The notes under the pieces: model-generated | What the model saw: the letters and a program-made list of their open reading frames with translations, nothing else | Told to the model about the DNA's origin: nothing | Databases searched by the model: none | Translations under genes and position numbers: made by a program | Origin: JABJMC01 sp964473745 | GTDB taxonomy: Bacteria; Patescibacteriota; Gracilibacteria; UBA1369; UBA12473 | NCBI GenBank assembly: GCA_964473745.1 | Contig: CAYYQE010000013.1 | Location: forward strand, 1 to 41,319 | Direction: 5' to 3' | DNA: 41,319 nucleotides | Shown: positions 32,088 to 39,958 of the stretch, in pieces | Layout: every line of letters begins with the position of its first letter | Position numbering within the stretch: position 1 is the first letter of the stretch

Positions 32088-33054
32088 CCCGGATTTTTTT
32101 GCCAATAATCTCGAGTGGGTGTTCCCGTTCTTTTTGGCGCATTTTTTGTAAGCCGGCCTCTTTATTTTTTGCATATTCCTGGATCCACTCCTCGGCAAAA
32201 GTCCCATCTTCAACTTCGTGCAAAATCGCGCGCATTGTTTCTTTAGTTTGCGGAGTTATCACGCGTTTTCCACGGGTATGGCCACCATATTCGGCTGTAT
32301 TTGAAACCACTTTCCAAAAATGTTCAAGCCCCCCTTCCTGAAGAACGTCGGTAATTAATTTCATCTGATGAAAGCACTCAAAATAAGCTAATTCAGGTGG
32401 ATAACCTTTTTCAATCAAAACCTCAAAAGCCGCTTTGATAAGTTCGGTTACCCCGCCGCATAACACGGTTTGTTCGCTAAATAAATTTTCGTAAGTTTCT
32501 TGCGGGAAAGTGCATTCAATAACTCCGGCCTTGGTAAAATGCATGGCCTTGGCTAATCCCAGTGCAATTTGGAGTGCGTCGCCGCTGCCCTGATGTACTG
32601 CAACTAGAGCGGGCACGCCAAATCCTTCCTTATAGACTTTGTAAGCCTCTGGCCCTGGGGATTTAGGAGAGATCATAATCACATCCACGTCTTTGGGGGG
32701 CACAATTTGCCCATAAACAATCGCAAATCCATGTGAAAAACTCAAAATCTTCCCTGATGAAAGATGAGGCGCAATATCCGTCTCATAAACCTCTTTTTGA
32801 AGTTCATCGGGGATCAAAATATGAATAATATCAGCCTGCGCCGTGGCCTCGGCAATCGTGGCGCGCTCCAGCCCGTCTGCTTTTACTGCGGCCCAGGACG
32901 CACCTTTTTCACGCACCCCAACAATCACATCCAAACCTGATTCATGCATCATTCTAGCCTGGGCTCGACCCTGTGCCCCATACCCAATTACCGCAATTTT
33001 CTTGCCTTCAAGAACCGCCACACCCGCATCTTGATCGTGATAGATTTTATTCAT
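32071..33054 (-). CDS. Ketol-acid reductoisomerase homologue with altered metal site, 327 aa
   Basis: The Rossmann domain (about residues 15-180) has IAVIGYGAQGRAQA, the histidine segment SHGFAIVYGQIVPP and SPKSPG, as in class I IlvC. The C-terminal knotted domain has VLCGGVTELIKAAF, YPPELAYFEC and SNTAEYGG. In IlvC two Mg ions are held by Asp and Glu in DLFGEQ and by two Glu in YFECxHE. Here these read NLFSEQ and YFECFHQ, so two of the four ligands are amides. No ilvB, ilvN, ilvD or leu gene is in the window. It may be an inactive or re-purposed reductase; true IlvC activity is doubtful. The ATG at 33052-33054 lies 17 bases after the upstream Cys-rich gene; an earlier ATG at 33096 would overlap it. 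Confidence 0.85.
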   Translation of the reverse strand: MNKIYHDQDAGVAVLEGKKIAVIGYGAQGRAQARMMHESGLDVIVGVREKGASWAAVKADGLERATIAEATAQADIIHILIPDELQKEVYETDIAPHLSSGKILSFSHGFAIVYGQIVPPKDVDVIMISPKSPGPEAYKVYKEGFGVPALVAVHQGSGDALQIALGLAKAMHFTKAGVIECTFPQETYENLFSEQTVLCGGVTELIKAAFEVLIEKGYPPELAYFECFHQMKLITDVLQEGGLEHFWKVVSNTAEYGGHTRGKRVITPQTKETMRAILHEVEDGTFAEEWIQEYAKNKEAGLQKMRQKEREHPLEIIGKKIRAMFQK

Positions 33055-33071
33055 GAAATCATCATACTCTA

Positions 33072-34718
33072 TCAATAAACCTCCTTCAAATAACACTTTT
33101 CACAATAGACTTTTTCCGAACGTTCTGGCGCATAACTAGAAGTCACCAACGCTGAACACTTTGAACATGGGCGGGACCAAGATTTCCGCGGTAAACGCTC
33201 TGCCATTCGCATATTGTTTCTAGTTTCCGGCGCAAAATGAGGCACCGGCACTTTCATTTGTCGATAAAACTTGAGTTCTTGCGGTACCACGCGGTACAAA
33301 CGTCCTGTTTTCTCGCACACCAAAGTCTTCTCAATCAAATCATCAGTAACATCATCAATCGAATCCGGAATTTTGGGGCCACTCCCAATTTCACGGGTTT
33401 CTTCGTCTTTCCACTTAAGACCACGCGCCGTGCAACTCTCTTTATCAAGCGGAAATAAATCTTGGGCCACAGTTTCATTGTATGCAAATGGCGACAGCTC
33501 CATCGGGAAAAATTCACCCCATTCACCGGTTTCTTTCATGTGGGCCACAATTTTGGCGCGCAATTCCTCGTATTCTTCTTTTTGGTAGGGTTTGTTTAAG
33601 ATGCAGTATTTCTGCTTTTTCATCTGAATACAGCCAAACATATCATGGCAGCTACACACCATATCCGAATAACAATTATTGTGTCCAAACCACGAAAAAG
33701 TACAAAAAGCACAGTTCAAACCTGTTATTGAGCCGACACATTCGTAGTAGCGCTCCGCCTTATAACCAACGTGATCCGCGCTCAAAACATCTTTTGACTT
33801 AATCACACAAAAACCACCGTGCACATCCTCACAATCAATCACATCAAAACAGTTCTGGCAGTTTTTGGAATGAATCACATTTTCACCAGAAGAATTTTCA
33901 CAATTAACTAATAACGCATGACGATGCGGGAATTGTAAGCGGAATTTTTTGAACTCTACCTTCATATGTTGAACTCCACTCCACGTATGCAAACGAAAAG
34001 CTGCTACTTTTTTTTCGTATTCCTCGGGGGAATAAGGCTTATTAAAAACATGATATTCCTTGCCGCGTAAGCCCACACATCCAAAACAATTAGAACAATT
34101 CCGACATTCAAACAAAAAAGCACTATCGCGGCAGCCATTACAATTTTGGGCATATTTCACGTTGTAACATTTTTCACAATTAATGCAGTCATACAAAAGT
34201 TCACATTCCTCACACCAGTAAACATCAGATAAATCGCGGGAATGAAAGTTGAAAATCGAATACATCGAATCTTCATTAAAATCTCCACCAAACACCAAAT
34301 AGCAATTTTTATTATCAGTCGTAATATTACAAAACTCACTGTTGTGAGCCCGAGTATTCAAAAGTCCAATCCGAGGAACCCGCGCCTGCAATTCTTTAAA
34401 TTGTTCAAAAAACGGCCTGGAAAAATCAAAATCCAGGGAATACTCCGTGGCATCCGATTTATCACTCCACCAACAATCCTGACAATAAACTTTAAAAGGC
34501 TTTTCTTTCGAGTAAATCGAGATCATGGCTTTGCCACACATATCACATTCACCCTGATAAATAGAACGCTCATTCCGATGCGACAACCGGCGGCGATGCC
34601 GTTCATCAATACAAAGCGTGGGATAGGGGATGTCCATGCTATTCAATAGTTGCTGCTCCCACTCGTTCACCACGAATGATTTCCCAGAAAGCCGACATGT
34701 CTGATTAAAGTCCATCAT
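33072..34718 (-). CDS. Cysteine-rich repeat protein with zinc ribbons at both ends, 548 aa
   Basis: About 38 cysteines. A zinc ribbon near the N-terminus (CDMC...CQDC, about residues 58-83) and one at the C-terminus (CSKC...CEKC) frame two central blocks of short repeats with NC, CxxC and NCxxC every 8-20 residues (about residues 128-225 and 270-375). Each block is followed by a similar segment, EYHVFNKPYSPEEYEKKV and KYCILNKPYQKEEYEELR, so the protein seems to contain an internal duplication. The spacing suggests a ladder-like, possibly beta-helical, metal- or disulfide-stabilised fold. I know similar unnamed proteins from CPR genomes but no function. No signal peptide. It lies 17 bases upstream of the reductoisomerase homologue on the same strand. 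Confidence 0.75.
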   Translation of the reverse strand: MMDFNQTCRLSGKSFVVNEWEQQLLNSMDIPYPTLCIDERHRRRLSHRNERSIYQGECDMCGKAMISIYSKEKPFKVYCQDCWWSDKSDATEYSLDFDFSRPFFEQFKELQARVPRIGLLNTRAHNSEFCNITTDNKNCYLVFGGDFNEDSMYSIFNFHSRDLSDVYWCEECELLYDCINCEKCYNVKYAQNCNGCRDSAFLFECRNCSNCFGCVGLRGKEYHVFNKPYSPEEYEKKVAAFRLHTWSGVQHMKVEFKKFRLQFPHRHALLVNCENSSGENVIHSKNCQNCFDVIDCEDVHGGFCVIKSKDVLSADHVGYKAERYYECVGSITGLNCAFCTFSWFGHNNCYSDMVCSCHDMFGCIQMKKQKYCILNKPYQKEEYEELRAKIVAHMKETGEWGEFFPMELSPFAYNETVAQDLFPLDKESCTARGLKWKDEETREIGSGPKIPDSIDDVTDDLIEKTLVCEKTGRLYRVVPQELKFYRQMKVPVPHFAPETRNNMRMAERLPRKSWSRPCSKCSALVTSSYAPERSEKVYCEKCYLKEVY

Positions 34719-34808
34719 GCTCTAAGTTTAACTTGTTTGAAAGAAGTGTCCAAAAAAGCCTCAAAAAACGTCCACAACAGATTAGAAATTGTCTCGCGCA
34801 GATGAGAA

Positions 34809-35573
34809 TTAGTTCTTCCAGAGAGCCTTGAACATGCGATCATAAGCGTGAATCAGAGTGGGCTCTTTAACAATCACGGCGCGTGGGCCAAGCTCTTTGT
34901 CCATATGCCAAATTGCAGCCTCGTCACCATACAAATAAACCATTGAATCTTGTAATTCGGGATCAATTCGAAGCCGGACATTACGCAGGTCACGTTCGTT
35001 GTTAGGAAGAAATTCACTGGCATATTCACCAACCTCGGTTAGAGCGCAGTCAACACTAATACTTTTTTTGCGACGAATTCTCACAAATTCATCCTCGGGC
35101 TCCTTACCAATTACGTCAATTAGCCGTTCTGCGGAGCCATAAACCAAAAAACTATCCCAATCACCGTGCAAAACTGCAAAAGCTTTTTGGGCAATTTGGG
35201 CGGGGTCGGTGATGATCTCTACCGGCTCATCCATCTGCGAGTGCCGCGAAAACTCCATCAAGTTGCTTAAGCGCTTTAATTCCAGTTCAACTTTGCGCAG
35301 TTTACGTTGTTCGCGACCAACTTGATGCGCTAAACCATGGAGCGACACCGAGCGCAATGTTTGGCGCCAGTTATCAGGAGAAGAAACCACTAAACCCAAG
35401 TTTTTTAAGCGTTCAAAATTTCGATAAACCTGTGCGCGCGATAAACCTGACTTTTTGGCCAGATCATTAATCGTAAGCTCTGGATTTTTTTGAATAATCA
35501 AATAACACTGCGCCTCACTTTCCGTGAGTCCGATTTTTGTCAGTAACGCTAAGAGGTGATCTTTGAAATTCAT
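34809..35573 (-). CDS. TrmB-family transcriptional regulator, 254 aa
   Basis: Residues 5-75 form a winged helix-turn-helix: LLTKIGLTESEAQCYLIIQ, then INDLAKKSGLSRAQVYRNFERL as recognition region, typical of TrmB regulators. A coiled linker (about residues 85-110) leads to a C-terminal effector domain (about residues 115-250) of the PLD-like TrmB type, with YGSAERLIDVIG and YLYGDEAAIWH. The ligand is unknown. The gene is divergent from the TauE/SafE permease (124-base gap with an inverted repeat), so control of that gene and of itself is likely; the Cys-rich gene 90 bases downstream on the same strand may be under its control too. Confidence 0.82.
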   Translation of the reverse strand: MNFKDHLLALLTKIGLTESEAQCYLIIQKNPELTINDLAKKSGLSRAQVYRNFERLKNLGLVVSSPDNWRQTLRSVSLHGLAHQVGREQRKLRKVELELKRLSNLMEFSRHSQMDEPVEIITDPAQIAQKAFAVLHGDWDSFLVYGSAERLIDVIGKEPEDEFVRIRRKKSISVDCALTEVGEYASEFLPNNERDLRNVRLRIDPELQDSMVYLYGDEAAIWHMDKELGPRAVIVKEPTLIHAYDRMFKALWKN

Positions 35574-35596
35574 GGCCGCTATTCTGGCATAAATTA

Positions 35597-35629
35597 AGGT
35601 TTTTGTAAAGATTCTGTAATAAAAAACCT
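35597..35629. promoter_or_regulatory. Inverted repeat, candidate operator between TrmB and TauE genes
   Basis: AGGTTTTT (35597-35604) and AAAAACCT (35622-35629) form a perfect 8-bp inverted repeat with 17 bases between. It lies above both divergent genes and just upstream of the permease promoter, a suitable place for a dimeric regulator. Confidence 0.4.
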
Positions 35630-35639
35630 AGAACTGCAG

Positions 35640-35669
35640 TTGTACAAGTAGAAGATAATGTTGTATTAT
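35640..35669 (+). promoter_or_regulatory. Promoter of the TauE/SafE gene
   Basis: TTGTAC (35640-35645), 18-base spacer, TATTAT (35664-35669). The start would be near 35676, giving a leader of about 22 bases with no Shine-Dalgarno sequence. Confidence 0.55.
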
Positions 35670-35697
35670 TTATATCCACAGCTTATACCAAAAATAA

Positions 35698-36459
35698 ATG
35701 CCTGACTATTTGATACCCCTTACCGGCGGCCTGATTTCCTTCCTCGCCGCTGTAATCGGAGCCTTTGCCGGTGGAGGATATGTCCTCACAATGTTTCCGA
35801 TTTTTTTGCTGATGTTCCCGGGGAGTTACGCCGGGCACTTGGCCTTGGTGAAAATGGGAGCTCTAGCCATTACTGTTTTGGGTGGGCAAATTCATTTTCG
35901 AAAAAGCAGTATTAAGTGGAAAATTTTGGGACCACTCACTGTTGGTGGATTTTTTGGAACCGGGATCGGAACTTATCTTATTCAGTATCAGTTAAACGAG
36001 GATTTATTTAAGACTTTGCTGGGTTTTACGCTTTTAATTGGAGCTTTTTACCTGATTATTAAAAAAGAGATTGGTCACGAGAGAACCCACCGTCGCAAAA
36101 TAAACTGGCGCGTAATTCTAGAAGTTTTTATTTACGCTATGGGGATTGGAGTTTTGAACGGTTTATTTGGAGGAGTGGGAATTTTTACCACGCTGTATTT
36201 AGTGTTTATTTTTGGGCTCGCGTTCCGCACCGCAATTGCTTACACCATGCTTTCTTATCTGATTGTGAATGGGTCGCAAACCGCGTACTTGCTTACCACC
36301 GAAACCATAGATCCTTACTTGGCTTTGTATTTGGTGATTGGCGCCGGGTTGGGTGGTTTTCTTGGCGTTCATTTGCAGTACACCAAAGGCAGCAAATACA
36401 TTAAATACGTCACAATTACTCTGCTATTTGCCCTAGGAGTGACCAGTTTGGTGAATTAG
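35698..36459 (+). CDS. TauE/SafE-family membrane permease, 253 aa
   Basis: Seven to eight hydrophobic segments in two halves, as in the TauE/SafE (DUF81) family of anion exporters linked to sulfite, sulfonate or other organic anions. The N-terminal half has LISFLAAVIGAFAGGGY, the second half GVLNGLFGGVGIF, the paired Gly-rich motifs of this family. The length is usual. The substrate is not readable. It is divergent from the TrmB regulator and is followed, after 277 bases, by a phosphate permease. Confidence 0.85.
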   Translation: MPDYLIPLTGGLISFLAAVIGAFAGGGYVLTMFPIFLLMFPGSYAGHLALVKMGALAITVLGGQIHFRKSSIKWKILGPLTVGGFFGTGIGTYLIQYQLNEDLFKTLLGFTLLIGAFYLIIKKEIGHERTHRRKINWRVILEVFIYAMGIGVLNGLFGGVGIFTTLYLVFIFGLAFRTAIAYTMLSYLIVNGSQTAYLLTTETIDPYLALYLVIGAGLGGFLGVHLQYTKGSKYIKYVTITLLFALGVTSLVN

Positions 36460-36596
36460 TCAACCTCATTAACTTCCCAAAAAATCTAAATCAAATATTA
36501 TCAATTCAGACGTTCTTTGACACATCCAACTCCAAACTCTTGATATTTTTTGCTGCGGACACGTAGCGAATATCTCGGACAAAAGTTAGAAACCTA

Positions 36597-36612
36597 CTCC
36601 TATTTTTAGGAG
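36597..36612. repeat. Small perfect hairpin in the gap before the phosphate permease gene
   Basis: CTCCTA (36597-36602), TTTT loop, TAGGAG (36607-36612). No T-run follows on either strand, so it is not a clear terminator. The rest of the 277-base gap (36460-36736) is AT-rich; a weak TTGTGT-N17-TTTATC at 36627-36655 could be a promoter for the permease, and I see no gene. Confidence 0.4.
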
Positions 36613-36736
36613 CAATATAAATCTCTTTGTGTAGCACTTTAGAAAAAGTTTTATCAAAGGCATTTATGTCTTACAGGTTAATTTCATAAAACTATCTAAT
36701 ATCAAGGAAAGTTTTTTTTATTTGTAACAAATTTTT

Positions 36737-38269
36737 ATGGGAATATTTGAACTGCTGGCAATTATTGCACTGATCGCTCTAGCTGCTGGAAATCTGTTTG
36801 TTGGCGTCACTAACGATGCTGTTAATTTTTTGAATTCTGCTATTGCTACCAAGGCGGCCTCGCGAAAGGTGATTTTGATTGTTTCGTCGATTGGCGTCTT
36901 AATTGGTGCCACTTTTTCGGATGGGATTATTGAGGTGGCTCGGAAAGGGATTTTTCATCCCACTTTTTTTACGCCCCAGGAGGCGATTTTGGTTTTTACA
37001 GCTGTAGCCATTGCTGACATTATTTTGCTGGATTTGTATTCCACTTTTGGATTGCCCACCTCGACCACGGTCTCGATTGTTTTTGAGTTGTTTGGAGCTG
37101 CTTTAGTTATGGCTTTTTGGAAAGTTGGGACTTTTGATGGGGCCTGGGAAGCGATCAATAGTTCTTCGGCTATGAAAATTATTTTGGGTATTCTATTGTC
37201 GGTTGGAGTAGCCTTTTTGATTGGCCTCGTGGTGCAGTTTATATCACGTCTAATTTTTACTTTTGATTACAAGCAAAGGTTACAAAAATTTGGATTTTTG
37301 TGGTGTGGCGCTGCTCTTACTTCACTGATGTTTTTTCTCCTGTTAAAGGGGAGTAAGCACGCTGCTTTTATGACCGACGCGGTTAAGGCTTGGATTGATG
37401 CCAACACCCTTACGGTTTTGGGTGTTTCTTTTGTGGCTTTTTCACTTCTTTCCTACATTTTGATTAAGAGTAAGGTGAATATTTTAAAAGTAATTATTTT
37501 GATTGGGACCGGTTCGCTGGCCCTGGCTTTTGCCGGGAATGATTTAGCGAATTTTATTGGGGTTTCAGTGGGGGGAGTCCATGCTTATTTAGGGTCAGAT
37601 TTAGCGGATCAATTACCCACTCCGATTTGGGTTTTAGCGGGAGCTGGCACAGTTATGATGATTTCTATTTTCACTTCAAAAAAAGCGAACACCGTGCTCA
37701 GCACCTCTATTAATTTGGCTAGTCATGAAAAAGATGCGATTAAAGATTGGGCCGCCAATGCTTTTTCTCGTCGCTTAACCAAGATCGTAACTTTTTTCTA
37801 TGAGTTAGTTTTGGTGCTTATGCCCCGAAAAGCGCAACAATGGATGGCGCAGCGCTGGAATCACGAACCAGGTAAAGACGAAAAAACCGCTTTTGACTTA
37901 ATGCGTGCTTCTGTGAACTTAATGGTGGCAGCAGCTGTGATTTCGTATGCCACTTCTCATAAGTTGCCACTTTCCACAACCTACGTCGCTTTTATGGTTG
38001 CCATGGGGACCTCTCTGGCCGATGGAGCTTGGGGTCGTCATTGTGCTCCTTCTCGAATTACCGGTGTTCTCACGGTAATTAGTGGTTGGTTCATGACTGC
38101 TTTTTTTGCGATTTTAATGGCTGGTTTTACAGTTACAGTACTCTATTTCGCCAACATTTACGGGTTAATTGGATTAGTTTTGTTGGTGATATTTATGATT
38201 TACAAACTGGCCCACATCCATGACAAAAGGGATAAGAAGAAAAAAGCTAATGGTTCGGTTAGCTGGTGA
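36737..38269 (+). CDS. PiT-family inorganic phosphate permease, 510 aa
   Basis: A phosphate transporter of the PHO4/SLC20 type with about ten membrane helices. The duplicated signature is present in both halves: GVTNDAVNFLNSAIATKA (about residues 23-40) and AGNDLANFIGVSVGG (about residues 266-280). Further family segments are FGLPTSTTVSIVFELFGA and its partner KLPLSTTYVAFMVAMGTSLADG. A long charged cytoplasmic loop lies in the middle (about residues 335-375). The length is in the normal range. Ion coupling (H+ or Na+) cannot be told. Its stop is 1 base from the convergent rsmG stop. Confidence 0.92.
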   Translation: MGIFELLAIIALIALAAGNLFVGVTNDAVNFLNSAIATKAASRKVILIVSSIGVLIGATFSDGIIEVARKGIFHPTFFTPQEAILVFTAVAIADIILLDLYSTFGLPTSTTVSIVFELFGAALVMAFWKVGTFDGAWEAINSSSAMKIILGILLSVGVAFLIGLVVQFISRLIFTFDYKQRLQKFGFLWCGAALTSLMFFLLLKGSKHAAFMTDAVKAWIDANTLTVLGVSFVAFSLLSYILIKSKVNILKVIILIGTGSLALAFAGNDLANFIGVSVGGVHAYLGSDLADQLPTPIWVLAGAGTVMMISIFTSKKANTVLSTSINLASHEKDAIKDWAANAFSRRLTKIVTFFYELVLVLMPRKAQQWMAQRWNHEPGKDEKTAFDLMRASVNLMVAAAVISYATSHKLPLSTTYVAFMVAMGTSLADGAWGRHCAPSRITGVLTVISGWFMTAFFAILMAGFTVTVLYFANIYGLIGLVLLVIFMIYKLAHIHDKRDKKKKANGSVSW

Positions 38270-38270
38270 T

Positions 38271-38930
38271 TTAAAGTGGTCTTTTTTTTGGAATTCCACT
38301 TTTCCGCGGATATTTATCATCAAGGACCTTAGTTTTTTGGAAAATTAGAAGTGAGCGGGCGCCCATATCTTCCTCCAACGAATAATCAACTGGCCCCATA
38401 AATTCAAATCCCAATTTTTCTATCGCGTTTTCAGCGGTCGCAAGTTCTTTTTCATAATCAGCACTCTTGTAAGCCACAAACATTCCGTTTATACATACGA
38501 AACCAGCCGCATATTCCAGCAAAGTTGGTAGGGGAGCCAGGGCTCGGGCCACCACTAAGCCAAACGCTTCACGATACCGTTCATCGTGCGCCAAAGTTTC
38601 AATCCGCTCGGCCACGGTTTTAACATTCTCTAGGCCGAGCTCATTCGCGATTTCCTGCACAGCCATCATTTTTTTAGTGGTCGAATCCACCAATACAAAC
38701 TCAGTTTCTGGGGCCATAATCGCTAGCGGCACTCCTGGGAATCCTCCTCCCGCCCCTAAATCCAACACTCTCTGTTCTCCACCTAATTCAAAAACACTAA
38801 GCAGGGCCAAAGAATCTCTAACATGCTTAATATCCAGTTCTTTATGGGTTTTAAAAGAAACAAGATTAAGCTTCTTGTTCCATTTTTTAACAGCTTCGAT
38901 AAAGGCGACTAATTGGAATTCCTGTTGCAT
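38271..38930 (-). CDS. rsmG: 16S rRNA (guanine527-N7)-methyltransferase, 219 aa
   Basis: RsmG (GidB) methylates G527 near the decoding site. Its N-terminal WNKKLNLVSFKTHKELDIKHVRDSL and the SAM motif VLDLGAGGGFPGVPLAIMAP (about residues 54-73) are typical, followed by VARALAPLPTLLEYA. The C-terminus carries an extra basic tail (about residues 195-219, ending KKRPL). The ATG at 38928-38930 (MQQEFQLVAF) gives the family length; an earlier ATG at 38978 would lie inside rsmE. It sits 10 bases after rsmE, another 16S methyltransferase. Confidence 0.95.
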   Translation of the reverse strand: MQQEFQLVAFIEAVKKWNKKLNLVSFKTHKELDIKHVRDSLALLSVFELGGEQRVLDLGAGGGFPGVPLAIMAPETEFVLVDSTTKKMMAVQEIANELGLENVKTVAERIETLAHDERYREAFGLVVARALAPLPTLLEYAAGFVCINGMFVAYKSADYEKELATAENAIEKLGFEFMGPVDYSLEEDMGARSLLIFQKTKVLDDKYPRKSGIPKKRPL

Positions 38931-38940
38931 GTGCCCCAGT

Positions 38941-39699
38941 TTACTTAAGACTACTGAAAGAACCAAGCAAAAGTGCACTTAAAATCGCTGGTCCCGCTGT
39001 TTCGGTGCGCAAAATTCGCGGGCCTAAGCCAAAAACCGTAAAAGCCTGTTTTCGTGCAGCCGCGACCTCTTCATCCGTAAAACCTCCTTCTGGCCCCACC
39101 ACAATATTTATTGTTTTCGGCGACCCCATACTGGCGAGCACCTCACTAAGCAAGGCACGATCTTCGCGCGCATAAGCAAACAACGTTACCTCAGCCTCCA
39201 AGCCAGTTGGCCAGCCAACATCCAGCACTTCCTTCAAGCTGATTTCCGGCCCCAAAACCGGGATTCGACACCGCTCACTTTGTTCGGCTGATTCTTTTAA
39301 AATATGTTCCATTCGTTCGCGTTTACGAATTTCCTGCACCTCACAATTCGCGGTAAGTAGCGGATAAAATTCGCTTGCCCCAAGCTCGGTGCCATGTTTC
39401 AAAACCTCCTCAAACTTCGATGGCTGCTTCGGCAATCCCTGAAAAAGGCGCACTGTAATCGGCAACTCTCCTGTACACGGCCGATTTGATTGCACCAGCC
39501 CCACAACCTCTTTTTTCGAAATCTCCAGTACCTTTACCTCATGCTCCTTGCCATCACCAGTCAGGGCCACAAACTTATCGCCTTCCCGGACGCGCAAAAC
39601 CCGCGTCATTTGATGAACTTGATTGCGATCCGTAATCAGCACGCGATCTTTCTGAATCGCTGCCGGAGAGATAAAAAAACGATGTAGGGTTTTAGTCAT
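38941..39699 (-). CDS. rsmE: 16S rRNA (uracil1498-N3)-methyltransferase, 252 aa
   Basis: A SPOUT-class methyltransferase acting on U1498 of 16S rRNA. The N-terminal PUA-like part begins HRFFISPAA and has HQMTRVLRVREGD. The knotted SAM-binding domain shows KHGTELGASEFYPLLT, SAEQSERCRIPVL and the conserved IVVGPEGGFTDEEV...LGPRILRTETA. The length is typical. It is first of two genes with rsmG; both products modify the small subunit. Confidence 0.96.
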   Translation of the reverse strand: MTKTLHRFFISPAAIQKDRVLITDRNQVHQMTRVLRVREGDKFVALTGDGKEHEVKVLEISKKEVVGLVQSNRPCTGELPITVRLFQGLPKQPSKFEEVLKHGTELGASEFYPLLTANCEVQEIRKRERMEHILKESAEQSERCRIPVLGPEISLKEVLDVGWPTGLEAEVTLFAYAREDRALLSEVLASMGSPKTINIVVGPEGGFTDEEVAAARKQAFTVFGLGPRILRTETAGPAILSALLLGSFSSLK

Positions 39700-39763
39700 A
39701 ACTCTATTCTAATCTATCCAGGAAAATGGTAAAGTAATATCAAGATTTTTAACCAAACTTATT

Positions 39764-39958
39764 ATGCCAAAATGTTGCGCGTGCACTTCAAAATGCTGGC
39801 ACAGACTTTTGTCTATAATTGTAATTGTTGCCATAGTTTGCGTTTGTTTCTATTTCTTTAGAACCTACAAAATCCAAACCGCTGGAGATGCCGAAATTAC
39901 TCCAGTTGTCGAAGTGGTCGAAGTTGCTGAAGTAGTCGAAGAGGTCCCATCAGAGTGA
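39764..39958 (+). CDS. Small Cys-rich single-pass membrane protein, 64 aa
   Basis: I do not recognise this protein. The N-terminus has four Cys (MPKCCACTSKCWHR), then one hydrophobic helix (LLSIIVIVAIVCVCFYFF, about residues 15-32), then an acidic Val/Glu tail (VVEVVEVAEVVEEV) like the acidic stretch of the membrane protein between nusG and rplK. The leader reads TTTTTAACCAAACTTATT before the ATG. It stands alone on the plus strand and its end overlaps the convergent PolX gene by 9 bases. The gene call is plausible but unsupported by family similarity. Confidence 0.5.
   Translation: MPKCCACTSKCWHRLLSIIVIVAIVCVCFYFFRTYKIQTAGDAEITPVVEVVEVAEVVEEVPSE

Noticed and set aside
36597..36612. Rho-independent terminator after the TauE gene
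   Set aside because: The stem is AT-rich and not followed by a T-run on either strand.
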